Below are positions 18,347 to 27,943 of a DNA stretch of 64,000 nt, piece after piece. The stretch is from the NCBI RefSeq assembly GCF_019423325.1, contig NZ_JAHZBQ010000001.1, positions 868,001 to 932,000 on the forward strand, in the 5' to 3' direction. The translations under genes were made by a program, and so were the position numbers. The notes under the pieces were generated by a model. The model was not told where the DNA came from and made no database searches. It worked only from the letters and a program-made list of their open reading frames with translations. This stretch comes from Campylobacter sp. (GTDB taxonomy: Bacteria; Campylobacterota; Campylobacteria; Campylobacterales; Campylobacteraceae). Positions within the stretch are counted from its first letter, which is position 1; every line of letters starts with the position of its first letter.

Positions 18347-18918
18347 GCCATAAATTTAAAGAGCACGGCGATAAAAATGCAGCGTGCGATAGTGAAGAAA
18401 AAGAGGTTTGCGAACAGCGCGCGTCAGAGGCGAGTGAGCCGCAAGAGGCGCAGACATGCGACGATACTGACGCGCAGATACAAAAGCTTCAAAACGAGCT
18501 AAGTGAGATCACCGATAAATTTTACCGCGCCAATGCGGATTTTGAAAATCTCAAAAAACGTTTGGAAAAAGAAAAAGATAGCGCTGTTGCTTACGCTAGC
18601 GAGAGCTTTGCAAAAGATCTACTGCCGATAATCGACGCGCTTGAGGAAGCCGCCAAAATTGATGTCGAAGGTAATGAGCTTGCGGATAAAATTGAAGTCG
18701 GCGTAAAACAATGTCTAAGCCTTTTTACAAAGACTTTTGAAAAATATGGTATCGTTCCGATAGCGACGGATGCGGGATTTGATCCTAGCGTGCATAACGC
18801 TATTTCGATGATTGAAGCCGAAGGCGCTAAAAAAGGCGATATCGTTCAAGTATATCAAAAAGGCTATATGTATAAGCAGCGCGTTTTGCGCGCCGCTATG
18901 GTAGTAGTGGCGAAATAA
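18343..18918 (+). CDS. grpE: Nucleotide exchange factor GrpE
   Basis: Releases ADP from DnaK. A charged, disordered N-terminus (about 1-45) leads into a long coiled coil (IQKLQNELSEITDKFYRANADFENLKKRLEKE pattern) and a C-terminal beta domain ending with VYQKGYMYKQRVLRAAMVVV, the GrpE signature. Length 191 aa is typical. It is co-translated with hrcA through an ATGA overlap and is 44 bp before dnaK. Confidence 0.96.
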   Translation: MSHKFKEHGDKNAACDSEEKEVCEQRASEASEPQEAQTCDDTDAQIQKLQNELSEITDKFYRANADFENLKKRLEKEKDSAVAYASESFAKDLLPIIDALEEAAKIDVEGNELADKIEVGVKQCLSLFTKTFEKYGIVPIATDAGFDPSVHNAISMIEAEGAKKGDIVQVYQKGYMYKQRVLRAAMVVVAK

Positions 18919-18962
18919 TCGTCCAAATTTTAAAATTTTAAATTCAATACAAAGGATAACAA

Positions 18963-20849
18963 ATGGCAAAAGTCATAGGCATCGACCTAGGAACAACAAA
19001 CTCGTGCGTAAGCATATTCGAACGCGGCGAGAGCAAGATCATACCGAACAAAGAGGGCAAAAACACCACTCCGTCGGTAGTAGCTTTCACCGACAAAGGC
19101 GAGGTTTTAGTAGGCGACAGCGCCAAGCGCCAAGCAGTCACTAACCCGGAAAAGACGATCTATTCGATCAAGCGCATCATGGGTCTTATGATGAATGAGA
19201 AAAACGCGCAGGAAGCTAAAAAGCGCCTACCGTATAAAATCATCGACCGAAATGGCGCGTGCGCGGTAGAGATCGCGGGTAAGGTTTATACGCCGCAAGA
19301 AATTTCAGCCAAGGTGCTAATCAAGCTAAAAGAGGATGCTGAGGCGTTTTTGGGCGAGCCCGTCGTAGATGCGGTCATAACCGTGCCTGCGTATTTCAAC
19401 GACAGCCAAAGAAAGGCGACGAAAGAAGCAGGAACAATCGCGGGCCTAAACGTGCTTCGTATCATCAATGAGCCTACCGCGGCGGCACTTGCGTATGGAC
19501 TGGATAAAAAAGAATCCGAAAAGATCGTCGTTTACGATCTAGGCGGCGGTACGTTCGATGTAACCGTGCTAGAAACCGGCGATAGCGTCGTAGAAGTTTT
19601 AGCTACCGGCGGTAATGCGTTTTTGGGCGGCGATGATTTCGATAACAAGCTGATCGACTTTTTAACCTCGGAATTTCAATCTGAAACAGGCATCGACTTG
19701 CGCGGCGACGTCATGGCTATGCAACGCCTAAAAGAAGCTGCGGAAAACGCCAAAAAAGAGCTAAGCAGCGCGATGGAAACGACAGTAAATTTACCTTTCA
19801 TCACTGCTGATGCCACAGGTCCAAAACACCTGATGAAAACCATCACTAGAGCTAAATTTGAAAGCATGATCGATTCTTTGGTAGATGAGACCATAAGCAC
19901 TCTCAAAAAGGTCGTAAGCGACGCAGGGCTAAGCATGAACGACATCAAAGAGGTCGTCATGGTGGGCGGCTCGACGCGCGTACCTTTGGTGCAAGAGGAG
20001 GTCAAAAAGGCTTTCGGCAAGGAGCTAAATAAGAGCGTAAACCCTGATGAAGTCGTAGCAATCGGCGCTGCAATCCAAGGCGCGGTCATCAAAGGCGACG
20101 TAAAAGACGTGCTACTACTCGACGTCACTCCGCTAAGCCTCGGCATCGAAACCCTAGGCGGCGTTATGACCAAGATCATCGAAAAGGGAACTACGATACC
20201 TACGAAAAAATCTCAAACCTTCTCGACAGCAGAGGATAATCAAAGCGCCGTTACGATCAACGTCTTACAGGGCGAGCGCGAGTTTGCGAAAGACAACAAA
20301 TCGCTAGGAAATTTCAATCTTGAAGGCATCATGCCAGCTCCTCGCGGCGTGCCGCAGATCGAGGTGGAATTTAACATAGACGCGAACGGAATTTTAACCG
20401 TTTCGGCAAAAGACAAGGCTACCGGCAAGGCAACCGATATCCGCATCACCGGCTCAAGCGGCTTAAGCGACGCCGAGATCGATAAGATGGTAAAAGATGC
20501 TGAGCTTCATAAAGAGGAAGACAACAAGCGCAAAGAAACCGTCGAGGCGCGCAACCAAGCCGACAGTATTGCGCATCAAACCGAAAAGAGCCTAAGCGAG
20601 ATGGGCGAGAAGGTGCCGGGCGATCTACGCGCTAAGATCGAGGGCGCGCTAAATGATCTAAAAGCCGTACTAAAGGATGAAAACGCGAGCAAAGAAGCGA
20701 TAAACTCTAAAGTAGAAGCCCTAAGCAAGGTCGCCGAGGATCTATACAAGGCTGCCAGCGCAAATCAGGGCGCACAAGGCGGATCGCAAAGCTCCGGCTC
20801 AAACGGCGGCAAAAAAGACGACGACGTCATCGACGCCGAAGTCGAATAG
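18963..20849 (+). CDS. dnaK: Chaperone Hsp70 (DnaK)
   Basis: ATP-dependent folding chaperone. The 628 residues contain the ATPase signatures [25 protein letters not shown] and [13 protein letters not shown], then the substrate domain ([17 protein letters not shown]), a helical lid, and a C-terminal tail ending [16 protein letters not shown] lies upstream of the ATG. dnaJ is not adjacent here. Confidence 0.98.
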   Translation: MAKVIGIDLGTTNSCVSIFERGESKIIPNKEGKNTTPSVVAFTDKGEVLVGDSAKRQAVTNPEKTIYSIKRIMGLMMNEKNAQEAKKRLPYKIIDRNGACAVEIAGKVYTPQEISAKVLIKLKEDAEAFLGEPVVDAVITVPAYFNDSQRKATKEAGTIAGLNVLRIINEPTAAALAYGLDKKESEKIVVYDLGGGTFDVTVLETGDSVVEVLATGGNAFLGGDDFDNKLIDFLTSEFQSETGIDLRGDVMAMQRLKEAAENAKKELSSAMETTVNLPFITADATGPKHLMKTITRAKFESMIDSLVDETISTLKKVVSDAGLSMNDIKEVVMVGGSTRVPLVQEEVKKAFGKELNKSVNPDEVVAIGAAIQGAVIKGDVKDVLLLDVTPLSLGIETLGGVMTKIIEKGTTIPTKKSQTFSTAEDNQSAVTINVLQGEREFAKDNKSLGNFNLEGIMPAPRGVPQIEVEFNIDANGILTVSAKDKATGKATDIRITGSSGLSDAEIDKMVKDAELHKEEDNKRKETVEARNQADSIAHQTEKSLSEMGEKVPGDLRAKIEGALNDLKAVLKDENASKEAINSKVEALSKVAEDLYKAASANQGAQGGSQSSGSNGGKKDDDVIDAEVE

Positions 20850-20975
20850 CTCGCTAACGCAAAGTGAAATTTTATAGCCGCGCGCTCGGTAGTTTTGCCT
20901 GCGCTTGAAAAGTAATTTTACCGGTGCGCGGCAGAAGCAGTTCCACAAACCGCGCATAAAATTTCATAGCTTCAC

Positions 20976-21006
20976 AAGCTTGGGCGTTTTTCATACGCCC
21001 AAGCTT
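20976..21006. terminator. Strong hairpin downstream of dnaK
   Basis: Perfect 11-bp inverted repeat AAGCTTGGGCG / CGCCCAAGCTT with a 9-base loop, 126 bp after dnaK. No T tract follows on either strand, so it may be a rho-assisted end, a processing or stabilising structure, or a bidirectional barrier. Confidence 0.5.
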
Positions 21007-21308
21007 AACCGCAACTTCAAATTAAATTCATAACAAACTAAAATTTTTGAGTCACACATAAATACTACTAAATTTTGCGCTGTATAAATATCGCTAGACA
21101 TTAGAGCATATCCAAACGCGATCGAAATTTCTCCGCGCCGATCTCAAATATAGCTGTAATTTTAAGCCTATTGCCTACAAACGAAGCTGCGATAAATTTA
21201 AATGTATGGCGAGAAAGTAAAAAATGTATCGTAAAAAGACGCAGTAAAAAGCGCCAGTTAAATTTAGAAGCAAAAGAGCTAAATTTAAAGGCGCGCGGAT
21301 TGATTTAT
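21007..21308. other. Intergenic DNA between convergent dnaK and tupA
   Basis: No convincing gene. A 60-codon frame at 21171-21353 runs through the tupA terminator and lacks a ribosome site. Confidence 0.6.
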
Positions 21309-21351
21309 GAAAAAGCAAAAGCCCAAAGACGGCGCTTCGCCTTTGGGCTTT
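21309..21351 (-). terminator. tupA terminator
   Basis: AAAGCCCAAA (21318-21327) pairs with TTTGGGCTTT (21342-21351), with an inner GGCG/CGCC stem. On the minus strand a T-rich tail (TTTTGCTTTTTC) follows. The start lies 25 bp beyond the tupA stop. Confidence 0.85.
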
Positions 21352-21375
21352 AAATTTAGCCTTATTTAGCTAGAG

Positions 21376-22194
21376 CTAGTTCTTGCGAGTATTCGCATCA
21401 GGGGTGAAAAGCGGCTTATTTAGCAGCTTGAAATCGCCTACGAACTTCTGCCCCTTCTCACTAGTGATCCATTTGATGAAGCGCTGCGCATTTTCGTAGT
21501 CGGCTTTTGGGCAGTGCTTTGGATTGACCGCGATTACGGAGTAAAAATTCTTCAGATCGTTATCGCCTTCGTTGATGATAACCATATCGGGATTGCCCTT
21601 TTTATTATCCTCGTATTTGATGTAGGTGCCGCGATCGGTGAAGGTCACGCCCTTTTGCTCGGCGGCTGCGTTAATCGTAGCGATCATGCCTTGACCGGTT
21701 TGGTTATACCACGCCTCATTTTCAGGCACGGCGCCCTCAACCTTTTTCCAAATACCTTTCTCTTTGTTATCGGTGCCAGATTTATCGCCGCGAGAGAAAA
21801 ATTTAATCTTCTCCGCCTTAATTAGCTCAAACGAGCCCTTAAGGTCCTTACCTTTAAATTTAGGCGCGATCGATTTATCGGCGATGAGGATAAAATCGTT
21901 ATACATAACGGGCGTGCGATCAACGCCGAAGCCTTTTTCTACAAATTCTTTCTCGACCTTCGGCGAATGCACAAAAAGTATGTCCGCATCGCAGTTCTCG
22001 CCAAGCTTTAGAGCAGCACCCGTACCTACCGCCGTCCATTTGATATCGACGCCGGTTTCCGCCTTATACGCAGGATAGATAGCGTCTAACAAGCCCGTAT
22101 TATCGGTGCTCGTTGTAGTTGCCATCACCAAATCGTTATCGGCGGCAAAAAGGCTCGCACTAAGAGCGAGCGAAACAAAAAATATTTTTTTCAT
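21376..22194 (-). CDS. tupA: Tungstate ABC transporter, periplasmic binding protein
   Basis: Binds tungstate in the periplasm for delivery to TupB. The true start is the ATG at 22194 (AAAGGAG upstream), giving 272 aa with a signal peptide MKKIFFVSLALSASLFAA. The mature start LVMATTTSTDNTGLLDAIYP is the TupA hallmark (TTTS oxyanion loop). Later segments such as LFVHSPKVEKEFVEKGFG and SRGDKSGTDNKE also fit. It is unusual that tupA is divergent from tupB and tupC, which are normally in the same operon. Distinction from molybdate ModA is clear because ModA lacks the ATTTST loop. Confidence 0.94.
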   Translation of the reverse strand: MKKIFFVSLALSASLFAADNDLVMATTTSTDNTGLLDAIYPAYKAETGVDIKWTAVGTGAALKLGENCDADILFVHSPKVEKEFVEKGFGVDRTPVMYNDFILIADKSIAPKFKGKDLKGSFELIKAEKIKFFSRGDKSGTDNKEKGIWKKVEGAVPENEAWYNQTGQGMIATINAAAEQKGVTFTDRGTYIKYEDNKKGNPDMVIINEGDNDLKNFYSVIAVNPKHCPKADYENAQRFIKWITSEKGQKFVGDFKLLNKPLFTPDANTRKN

Positions 22195-22211
22195 GTTATC
22201 TCCTTTAAAAA

Positions 22212-22230
22212 ATATGCTATTATAGCATAT
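22212..22230. promoter_or_regulatory. Palindromic operator between tupA and tupBC
   Basis: ATATGCTA-TTA-TAGCATAT is a perfect 8-bp inverted repeat with a 3-bp centre in the 70-bp gap between the divergent tup genes. On the minus strand its middle is TATAAT, the likely tupA -10 box, so a bound protein would block tupA and possibly tupBC. The ModE-like regulator encoded at 28152-28943 is the obvious candidate, but the site does not closely match the E. coli ModE consensus. Confidence 0.6.
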
Positions 22231-22264
22231 AAATTTGCCAGAATAGAACATTTAGGACACAATC

Positions 22265-22957
22265 TTGGACTTTATTTTAGAAGGAATTTTAAGCGCATTC
22301 GGGTTGCTTCTTAGCGGCGATGCGGAGACCTTTTCGGCGATTAAGGCGACGCTTTATACTTCGAGTATCTCGATACTTTTTGCGATTTTAATCGGCTTTC
22401 CGATAGGATTTATCCTCGGATTTTACGAATTTCGCGCTCGCAGAACGCTTAGGCTTTTAAGCGACGTAGCGCTTGCGATGCCCACGGTGGCGATAGGACT
22501 GATCCTTTACGCTTTCATCTCCAGAAACGGCCCTTTTGGCGAGCTGGGGCTGCTTTTTACGCTCAAAGCCGTGATGCTCGGACAGTTTGTGTTGGCGCTT
22601 CCTATCATCGTCTCGCTAAGCGCCAGCGTTATCGAAAATATGGACAAAAAGCACTATCTAAACATTATGAACTACCGCCTAAGCCCGCTAAATTTAATCC
22701 TTTGCGTGCTTTACGAGCTGCGCTACGCCCTACTCGTCGTCATCGCCACCGCTTACGGGCGGATCGTTGCCGAGGTGGGCGTAGCGATGATGATCGGCGG
22801 CAATATCAAATATTTCACCCGCACGATCACCACGGCGATCTCGCTTGAGACCAACAAGGGCGAGTTTGCGATGGGTATAGCGCTCGCGCTGGTGCTGATT
22901 TTGATAGCGTTTGCGGTAAATTTAGCCATCCACGCGCTAAAAAGGCTAGATCGATGA
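22265..22957 (+). CDS. tupB: Tungstate ABC transporter permease
   Basis: Membrane channel subunit of the Tup importer. The 230 residues form about five helices of the BPD_transp_1 fold. The cytoplasmic coupling loop EAA motif region reads LILCVLYELRYALLVVIATAYGRIVAEVGVAMMIGGN, split here across residues of TM3-4. The start is TTG with TAGGA upstream, and no in-frame ATG exists before the first helix. Its stop overlaps the tupC start (ATGA). Confidence 0.92.
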   Translation: MDFILEGILSAFGLLLSGDAETFSAIKATLYTSSISILFAILIGFPIGFILGFYEFRARRTLRLLSDVALAMPTVAIGLILYAFISRNGPFGELGLLFTLKAVMLGQFVLALPIIVSLSASVIENMDKKHYLNIMNYRLSPLNLILCVLYELRYALLVVIATAYGRIVAEVGVAMMIGGNIKYFTRTITTAISLETNKGEFAMGIALALVLILIAFAVNLAIHALKRLDR

Positions 22958-24213
22958 ATGCAGACAAGCAAACGCGCCCGAGCAAGAATTTCACGGACAA
23001 AAACCGAGCGGAGCAGGAGCGCGAAAATTTTATGAGCGAAAATTTCACGGATGTAAATTTCGCTTCCGAGAATTCTACGAGCGCAAATTTTGCGAGTAAA
23101 AATTTCACTGCGGGAAATTCTACGAGTGTAAATTCTGCGACCGAGAATTCCATTAGCGCAAATTCCGCGGATAAAAATTCTACAAACAAAATTTCCGCGA
23201 GTGAGAATTCTGCGAGTGAGAATTCCGCCGCCGTGCGATCTGTACCCAATAGCGAGCTAATCTCTGTGAGGGATCTAGTGCTGCGCTACGGACGGAGCGA
23301 AATTCTAAATATTCCTAGCCTCGATCTAAATACGAGCGGCATCACGGCGCTTTTGGGTCCCAACGGCAGCGGCAAATCCACGCTACTGCGGATTTTGGCT
23401 TTTTTGCAACGTCCGAGCGGCGGCAGCGTGGAGCTTTGGGGGCAGCAGGCGCCCTCTTTGCAGACGCTGCGGCAGATCTGCCTGCTACTGCCCGAGCCCG
23501 TGCTTTTAAAACGCAGCGTGGAGCAAAATTTTAAATTTGCGCTCAAAAGCCGCGGCATACTTGCGGAATTTGACGAGCGAGTGGATGAGGCGCTCAGCCT
23601 AACGGGGCTTGATAGAAGTTTTTTATCAAAGAAGCATTTCGAGCTTAGCTCGGGACAGACGCAGCGCATCGCGTTTGCGCTCGCTCTGGCGCAGCGCGCG
23701 AAGCTCTATCTGCTCGACGAGCCGACCAACAGCCTCGATCTTGCCGCCTCCAAGCTCTTTGCGCGCGCGATTTTATTTATGCGAAGCCGCTATGGCTGCG
23801 GCTTTATCATCGCCAGCCACGATGAGAAATGGCTCAGCGTGATCGCGCAAAGAAGCGTATTTCTGCATCGCGGCAAGATATGCGAGTTTGAATACAAAAA
23901 TATCTTTGACGTGCAAAACGGAGTTTTAAAATTTTCAGATGAAATTTCGCTGCGCCTTGAAGAGGGGCTCGCACGCGCCCGCAAAATCGCGATAAATCCG
24001 AGTAAAATTTTATTATCCCAAAGCCCGTTTGAGCGCTGCTTTGCGGGGATTTTGCACTCGGTTTCGCTTCAGTACGGCTCCTCGCTGCTCATCAAGATCA
24101 AAGCAGGCGACGTGCTGCTAAAATGCGTCACGGCGCAGGATGAGCGGCGCTGGAGCGCGGGCGAGAGGATCTATTTCGGATTTGAAAACGGCGCGTTTTT
24201 AGGGCTGGAGTAA
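22954..24213 (+). CDS. tupC: Tungstate ABC transporter ATPase with a repeat-expanded N-terminus
   Basis: Drives tungstate import. The ABC core begins near residue 101 (ELISVRDLVLRYG), with Walker A GPNGSGKST at 135-143, signature LSSGQ at 231-235 and Walker B LYLLDEP at 251-257. A C-terminal extension follows (about 330-419). Residues 25-94 are fourteen near-perfect five-residue units of the form N-[FS]-[TSA]-x-x, absent from ordinary TupC. Translation must pass through them: the ATG overlaps the tupB stop (ATGA), and there is no ribosome site just before the core. If translation did restart, GTG near 23267 would be the candidate. Confidence 0.9.
   Translation: MNADKQTRPSKNFTDKNRAEQERENFMSENFTDVNFASENSTSANFASKNFTAGNSTSVNSATENSISANSADKNSTNKISASENSASENSAAVRSVPNSELISVRDLVLRYGRSEILNIPSLDLNTSGITALLGPNGSGKSTLLRILAFLQRPSGGSVELWGQQAPSLQTLRQICLLLPEPVLLKRSVEQNFKFALKSRGILAEFDERVDEALSLTGLDRSFLSKKHFELSSGQTQRIAFALALAQRAKLYLLDEPTNSLDLAASKLFARAILFMRSRYGCGFIIASHDEKWLSVIAQRSVFLHRGKICEFEYKNIFDVQNGVLKFSDEISLRLEEGLARARKIAINPSKILLSQSPFERCFAGILHSVSLQYGSSLLIKIKAGDVLLKCVTAQDERRWSAGERIYFGFENGAFLGLE
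23026..23235 (+). repeat. Strict 15-bp coding AATT array in tupC
   Basis: Fourteen consecutive 15-bp units of the form AATT[TC][CT]-R-CG followed by about six variable bases. Asn falls at residues 25, 30, 35, 40, 45, 50, 55, 60, 65, 70, 75, 85 and 90, with Ile at 80. The antisense strand is open too and reads as AEF/VKF pentamers, resembling a pentapeptide-repeat protein by coincidence of the period. Confidence 0.9.
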
Positions 24214-24580
24214 TTCTGCGCGAAGTGTGGATAAGCTTAATTTTGCTTTTAGAATTTTATTCGCGCGACACTAATATTATTTCTGTCTCAAATTTTCACT
24301 GCGAACCATCTAGCGCGGCGCATCCGGCGAAACAGAGCATAAAAATTTGCGCCTTTAAATTTTGAAATTTACAGGAATGGCTTTACTTCGCGGCGCGGCG
24401 TGAAATTTTGAAATTCTAAATTTTTACCCTGCAGAGCGTGCCGTTTATTTCGCCTGCAGCGCAAAGGCGGAACGATGGTAAGAATTCTGCGGCGCAAAAC
24501 TCGCGTAAAATTCCAAGCAGACGGCACGGAATTCCGATAAATTTTAAAGACGGCGCAAAACTTTACACAATTTCACGAGC
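24214..24580. other. Intergenic DNA between convergent tupC and the desulfurase-like gene
   Basis: Scattered AAATTT and GAATTC motifs; no gene is visible. Confidence 0.55.
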
Positions 24581-24615
24581 TAAAAAAGCGGCAGAGCTCT
24601 AACCTCACGCCGCTT
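24581..24615 (-). terminator. Terminator of the cysteine desulfurase-like gene
   Basis: AAGCGGC (24586-24592) and GCCGCTT (24609-24615) form a 7-bp stem that begins inside the stop codon. On the minus strand it is followed by a run of six T. Confidence 0.75.
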
Positions 24616-25939
24616 AAATTTTCCCGCCGAACATCTCATACATCGCCTTTTCCTCGCCCCAAAGATCTCGGTGTTTTTTGATGCAGGATTTTATCGCGCC
24701 CACGAGATATAGCACGTCTTGCTCGGTGTGTGTATAGTGCAGGCTCACGCGCACGAAGCCGGGCTTGCTCTCAGGCATGCGCCCCTCCTTGATACCCAGC
24801 AGATCGTGAGCGTACGGCCCCGCGCACATCACGCCCGCGCGCGTCTGGATACCGAAGTCGTTGCTAAGGCTCGCGGCGAAATCATACGCCGAGACGTCGC
24901 GCACGTTAAACGAAATTATCGGTAGCCGAGGCGCGCCCTTTGGAGCGTAGTTTATGATTTCGTCAATGCCTGCTAGCTCGCTCTCAAAAAGCCGCGCGAG
25001 CTCGTCCTCGGCGCTTTTTATCCTCTCAAAACCCACCTCGTTTCGCAGCGCGTAGGCCAAATTTGCCCGCATGAGCCCGATGATAGGCGGCGTGCCGCCC
25101 TCCTCTAGCTGCTCGGGATTTTTCAAAAACACGTGTCCTTCGCGGCTGGCGTAGGCGACCGTTCCGCCCGCGGCAAATGTCGGCACATCACTCTTAAGCA
25201 GCTCCTTTTTGATCGCCAAAAGCCCGCAGCTAGCAGGCCCTCCTAGCAACTTATGCGGCGAGAGGAAAATCGCGTCAAAGTAATCGCAGTCTAAATTTGC
25301 GTGCGAGCTCAGCGCCGCGCAGTCAAAGGCCACGATGCCGCCCGCGGCTCTGATTAGCTCGCTAATCTTTTTATAGTCGCTAACGACGCCAGTGACGTTT
25401 GATGCGGCGCTAAACGAGCCGATGATGCGGCGTGCTGCGTTAAGCTTTAGGATGCGCTCAAGTGCGAGCAAATCGATCTCTCCGCCCTCGCTAAGAGGCA
25501 CGCGCAGGTAGTCGCAAAGCCCCTCGCGAAAGCTAAGCTCGTTTGAGTGGTGTTCGTAGGGCGAAACAAGCACGAGCGGAAGCTGCGCAGCGCGTAAATT
25601 CGCCTCGCCGATCGCGCTTCTGGTCGCAGGCGGCAGGTAGATGCCCAGTAGCTCCTGAAATTTCTTGATCGCGGCTGTCGCGCCCTGTCCGCAGGCGATG
25701 AGACAAAACCGCTCGTCAAGTCCCAGTAGCTTTTTTAGGTTCTCGCGCGCGCCCTCGTAGCGACGCTGCGTGATGATCGCGCTTGAGCTACTGTCGGAGT
25801 GGGTATTGGCGTAGGTTTTTAAAATTTCGCCTATCTCGCGCTCTACGGGCTCGTAAGCAAGCCCCGAAGCCGCGAAATCAAAATAGTGCACGCCCGGTTT
25901 TAGGATGATATTTTTTCGAATTTCGTCTAAGCTTAGCAT
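24614..25939 (-). CDS. Class V aminotransferase / cysteine desulfurase-like protein
   Basis: A PLP enzyme of the SufS/Csd fold, 441 aa. The PLP lysine is in FLSPHKLLGGPAS (Lys230), substrate and PLP contacts are in SPYEHHSNEL (His129/130), and a candidate persulfide Cys372 lies in RAGVMCAGPYAHDLLG. The Cys loop places it near the desulfurase branch rather than kynureninase or phosphoserine aminotransferase. It is alone, without suf or isc scaffold genes, so the sulfur acceptor is unknown. Proximity to formate dehydrogenase genes might hint at Se or S supply, but that is speculation. Confidence 0.82.
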   Translation of the reverse strand: MLSLDEIRKNIILKPGVHYFDFAASGLAYEPVEREIGEILKTYANTHSDSSSSAIITQRRYEGARENLKKLLGLDERFCLIACGQGATAAIKKFQELLGIYLPPATRSAIGEANLRAAQLPLVLVSPYEHHSNELSFREGLCDYLRVPLSEGGEIDLLALERILKLNAARRIIGSFSAASNVTGVVSDYKKISELIRAAGGIVAFDCAALSSHANLDCDYFDAIFLSPHKLLGGPASCGLLAIKKELLKSDVPTFAAGGTVAYASREGHVFLKNPEQLEEGGTPPIIGLMRANLAYALRNEVGFERIKSAEDELARLFESELAGIDEIINYAPKGAPRLPIISFNVRDVSAYDFAASLSNDFGIQTRAGVMCAGPYAHDLLGIKEGRMPESKPGFVRVSLHYTHTEQDVLYLVGAIKSCIKKHRDLWGEEKAMYEMFGGKI

Positions 25940-26048
25940 TCTCGGCCTTTAAAATTTAAGTGATTAATTATAGTGAAATTTGGATTAATTTAAGGCTTTA
26001 CGGCCTGGCAGGAAGGAATTTTAATGAGAATTTAGAAAAGCTTTGCCC

Positions 26049-26080
26049 ACTATATCACTTAATTTCTGATGCTATATAGT
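26049..26080. promoter_or_regulatory. Inverted repeat in the gap before the desulfurase-like gene
   Basis: ACTATAT (26049-26055) and ATATAGT (26074-26080) are perfect 7-bp arms 18 bp apart, in the promoter gap between the ankyrin gene and the desulfurase-like gene. It could be a repressor site or a weak hairpin. Confidence 0.35.
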
Positions 26081-26095
26081 TTTACTCCTTCAAAT

Positions 26096-27208
26096 TTATT
26101 GATTACTATCTAGTTTTTTAGCTGCTTCTTGTCTTAGAATTTCGGCATAATCTTTTATATCTATTTTCTCGCCGTTATGTAGAATTTCCACTTTCGCTTT
26201 CTCTAGCATTTCCTCAAAATTTAAATATTTAAAAAATGTCTCAATATCGAATGCCTCAGTACTATTTTTATCTTTGAGGCTGTTTTTTTGCAAAATCTCT
26301 TCATCGCTTAGCCCATTGCCGCAAAGAGCTTTATATCTATCTATTTTCATATTATAGAAATTTAATATTTTGATGTCAGGTGCTAGCTTGGTACATTTTT
26401 TATCGTTTGGCATATAACCGAAAAATTTTATAAAATCTTTTTCTTTCCAGTATCTATCTGTTCCTTTATCTTTTTCTTCGTTATTTTTAACTTCCCACCT
26501 GCCTCGAAGAGCCCAATCGTATGATTCTAAAATCTTCTCTCCATAGCAGTAATCATTCATATGGTTTATGTAAGACTCCTTCTCTTTTATAGACATGGCT
26601 GTATTATTCAGACAATTGTTGCGGGCTACAATAAAGTCATCTTTATCAGGCAAGCCATCTATATTATGTTTTATTAATAATTTTAATTTATCTTTATACA
26701 TCATATCCCGCGGAAGAAAAGTATAAATAGATCTTTTAAATATTTCTTTTCGCTGAAATGGAATGCTGCTATTACTTAAATAATACAAAGGACCTTCATA
26801 TGCTTTCGGTTTCATACCTCTTTGTAGCATCATATCGGCAATTTCTATCAAATTACTATATATTGCATAGTTTAATGGATAAACAGGATCTTTTGAGTGA
26901 TCGTGATTGATTAGACACTCAGTACGTAATTTTATATCTATATTGTTGCCAACTATGATTTCGGTATCGTCAGAATATCTAGGGCAAACTATATAGCCCT
27001 GCACCATTTTGACTTCTTCAAATTTAACCCCGTTGTCTAAAAGCAGTCTTACCGCTTTAGTAGCATTATTTTCTATCGCATAAGCCATAGCGGATAGCTT
27101 GTATTCGTCTTTTTTATGTATATCCGCACCTAGCTTTATAAGCTCTTGAGTGGTATTTGTATCATCCCAAAAGCTAGAATACATAACGGGCGTTACCCCT
27201 CCGTGCAT
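26096..27208 (-). pseudogene. Ankyrin-repeat protein, C-terminal part of a frameshifted gene
   Basis: An open frame of 370 residues with recognisable ankyrin units near its start (GVTPVMYSSFWDDTNTTQELIKLGADIH and LSAMAYAIENNATKAVRLLLDNG in pattern) and further helical repeats up to about residue 150. The remainder is not recognised. The frame continues upstream of its ATG without a stop as NNNLSVDHT, which fits the end of the preceding gene. I infer one gene of about 490 aa broken by a one-base indel in an AAATAATAAT tract. The DNA is AT-richer than its neighbours. Alternatively the two frames are separately translated, but no ribosome site precedes this ATG. Confidence 0.6.
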
Positions 27209-27230
27209 AGTATGATCGACGGATAGATTA

Positions 27231-27551
27231 TTATTTCATAAATTTTAAAATTTCATCAGTTTGCTTGCTTTTTAAAAGCCTTTTTAGCTCTACGTCTATG
27301 GCGGGTTCTTTAAATACGTTTTTTGGATTTGAATTATAATCTATATCCCAGTAGCGAAATGCGAAGCTATCGACCTCTTCTTGGCTTACGTATTTGCTAA
27401 GGCCCGGTACTTTGGAAACATTAGTATCTGAAGTAACGGTAAAATGGGTTTGTTTGCGCTCCATAAGACCCGATCTTTCGGCTAGCAGATACAGCGCACA
27501 TACGACCACCACGCAGACAGCATAAATAAACCGAAGTTTGAAGTCTTTCAA
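27231..27551 (-). pseudogene. N-terminal part of the frameshifted ankyrin gene (membrane anchor)
   Basis: 106 residues: a short basic start, one membrane helix (about 9-25), then an extracytoplasmic segment ending LLKSKQTDEILKFMK, which resembles the lead-in to ankyrin repeats. The stop codon (TAA TAA) follows at once. Shifting frame by one base at that point joins it directly to the ankyrin repeats at 27208. Intact, the product would be a membrane-anchored protein with ankyrin repeats outside the cytoplasm, a layout common for small accessory ankyrin proteins. Confidence 0.6.
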
Positions 27552-27943
27552 AATTTCCCCTTAGAATTTTGCCCGCGACTATATCCAATCAGTACTTAAT
27601 AAAATATAAATACTATATAGGCGAAATAGGCAAAGCTAGCTGAAAAATGCGGTTAAGCTGGGTTTAAACGATGAAATCTTTCGAGTAAATTTGGCGAACG
27701 AATGTCGTCATAGACCTTATTTGCGTAGCTACATCCTCTATTTACACATACGCTAGGCTCTATATCCGAAGCTCGTTCGCCGTAAATTTTACCGCAACAT
27801 ATTTGCATAAGCTCTTCTTAAAAGCACAGACCACCAAAATTATCGTAGTGCTAATGAGCGGCGAGCCGCTGCCGTATCACAAAACTGCTATTTTGCGGAT
27901 CTGTTCGCAAGCTGCTCGCGCAGTCATAAAGCCCGCTTCGCGC
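27552..27943. other. Intergenic DNA of about 390 bp
   Basis: No gene is recognised. The half beside the ankyrin gene is AT-rich and may hold its promoter. Confidence 0.5.

Noticed and set aside
22827..23249. Antisense frame of 140 codons reading AEFSL/VKF pentamers, like a pentapeptide-repeat protein
   Set aside because: It is the complement of the 15-bp array in tupC; the period alone makes pentamers, there is no ribosome site, and tupC coding is supported by the ABC motifs and operon overlap.
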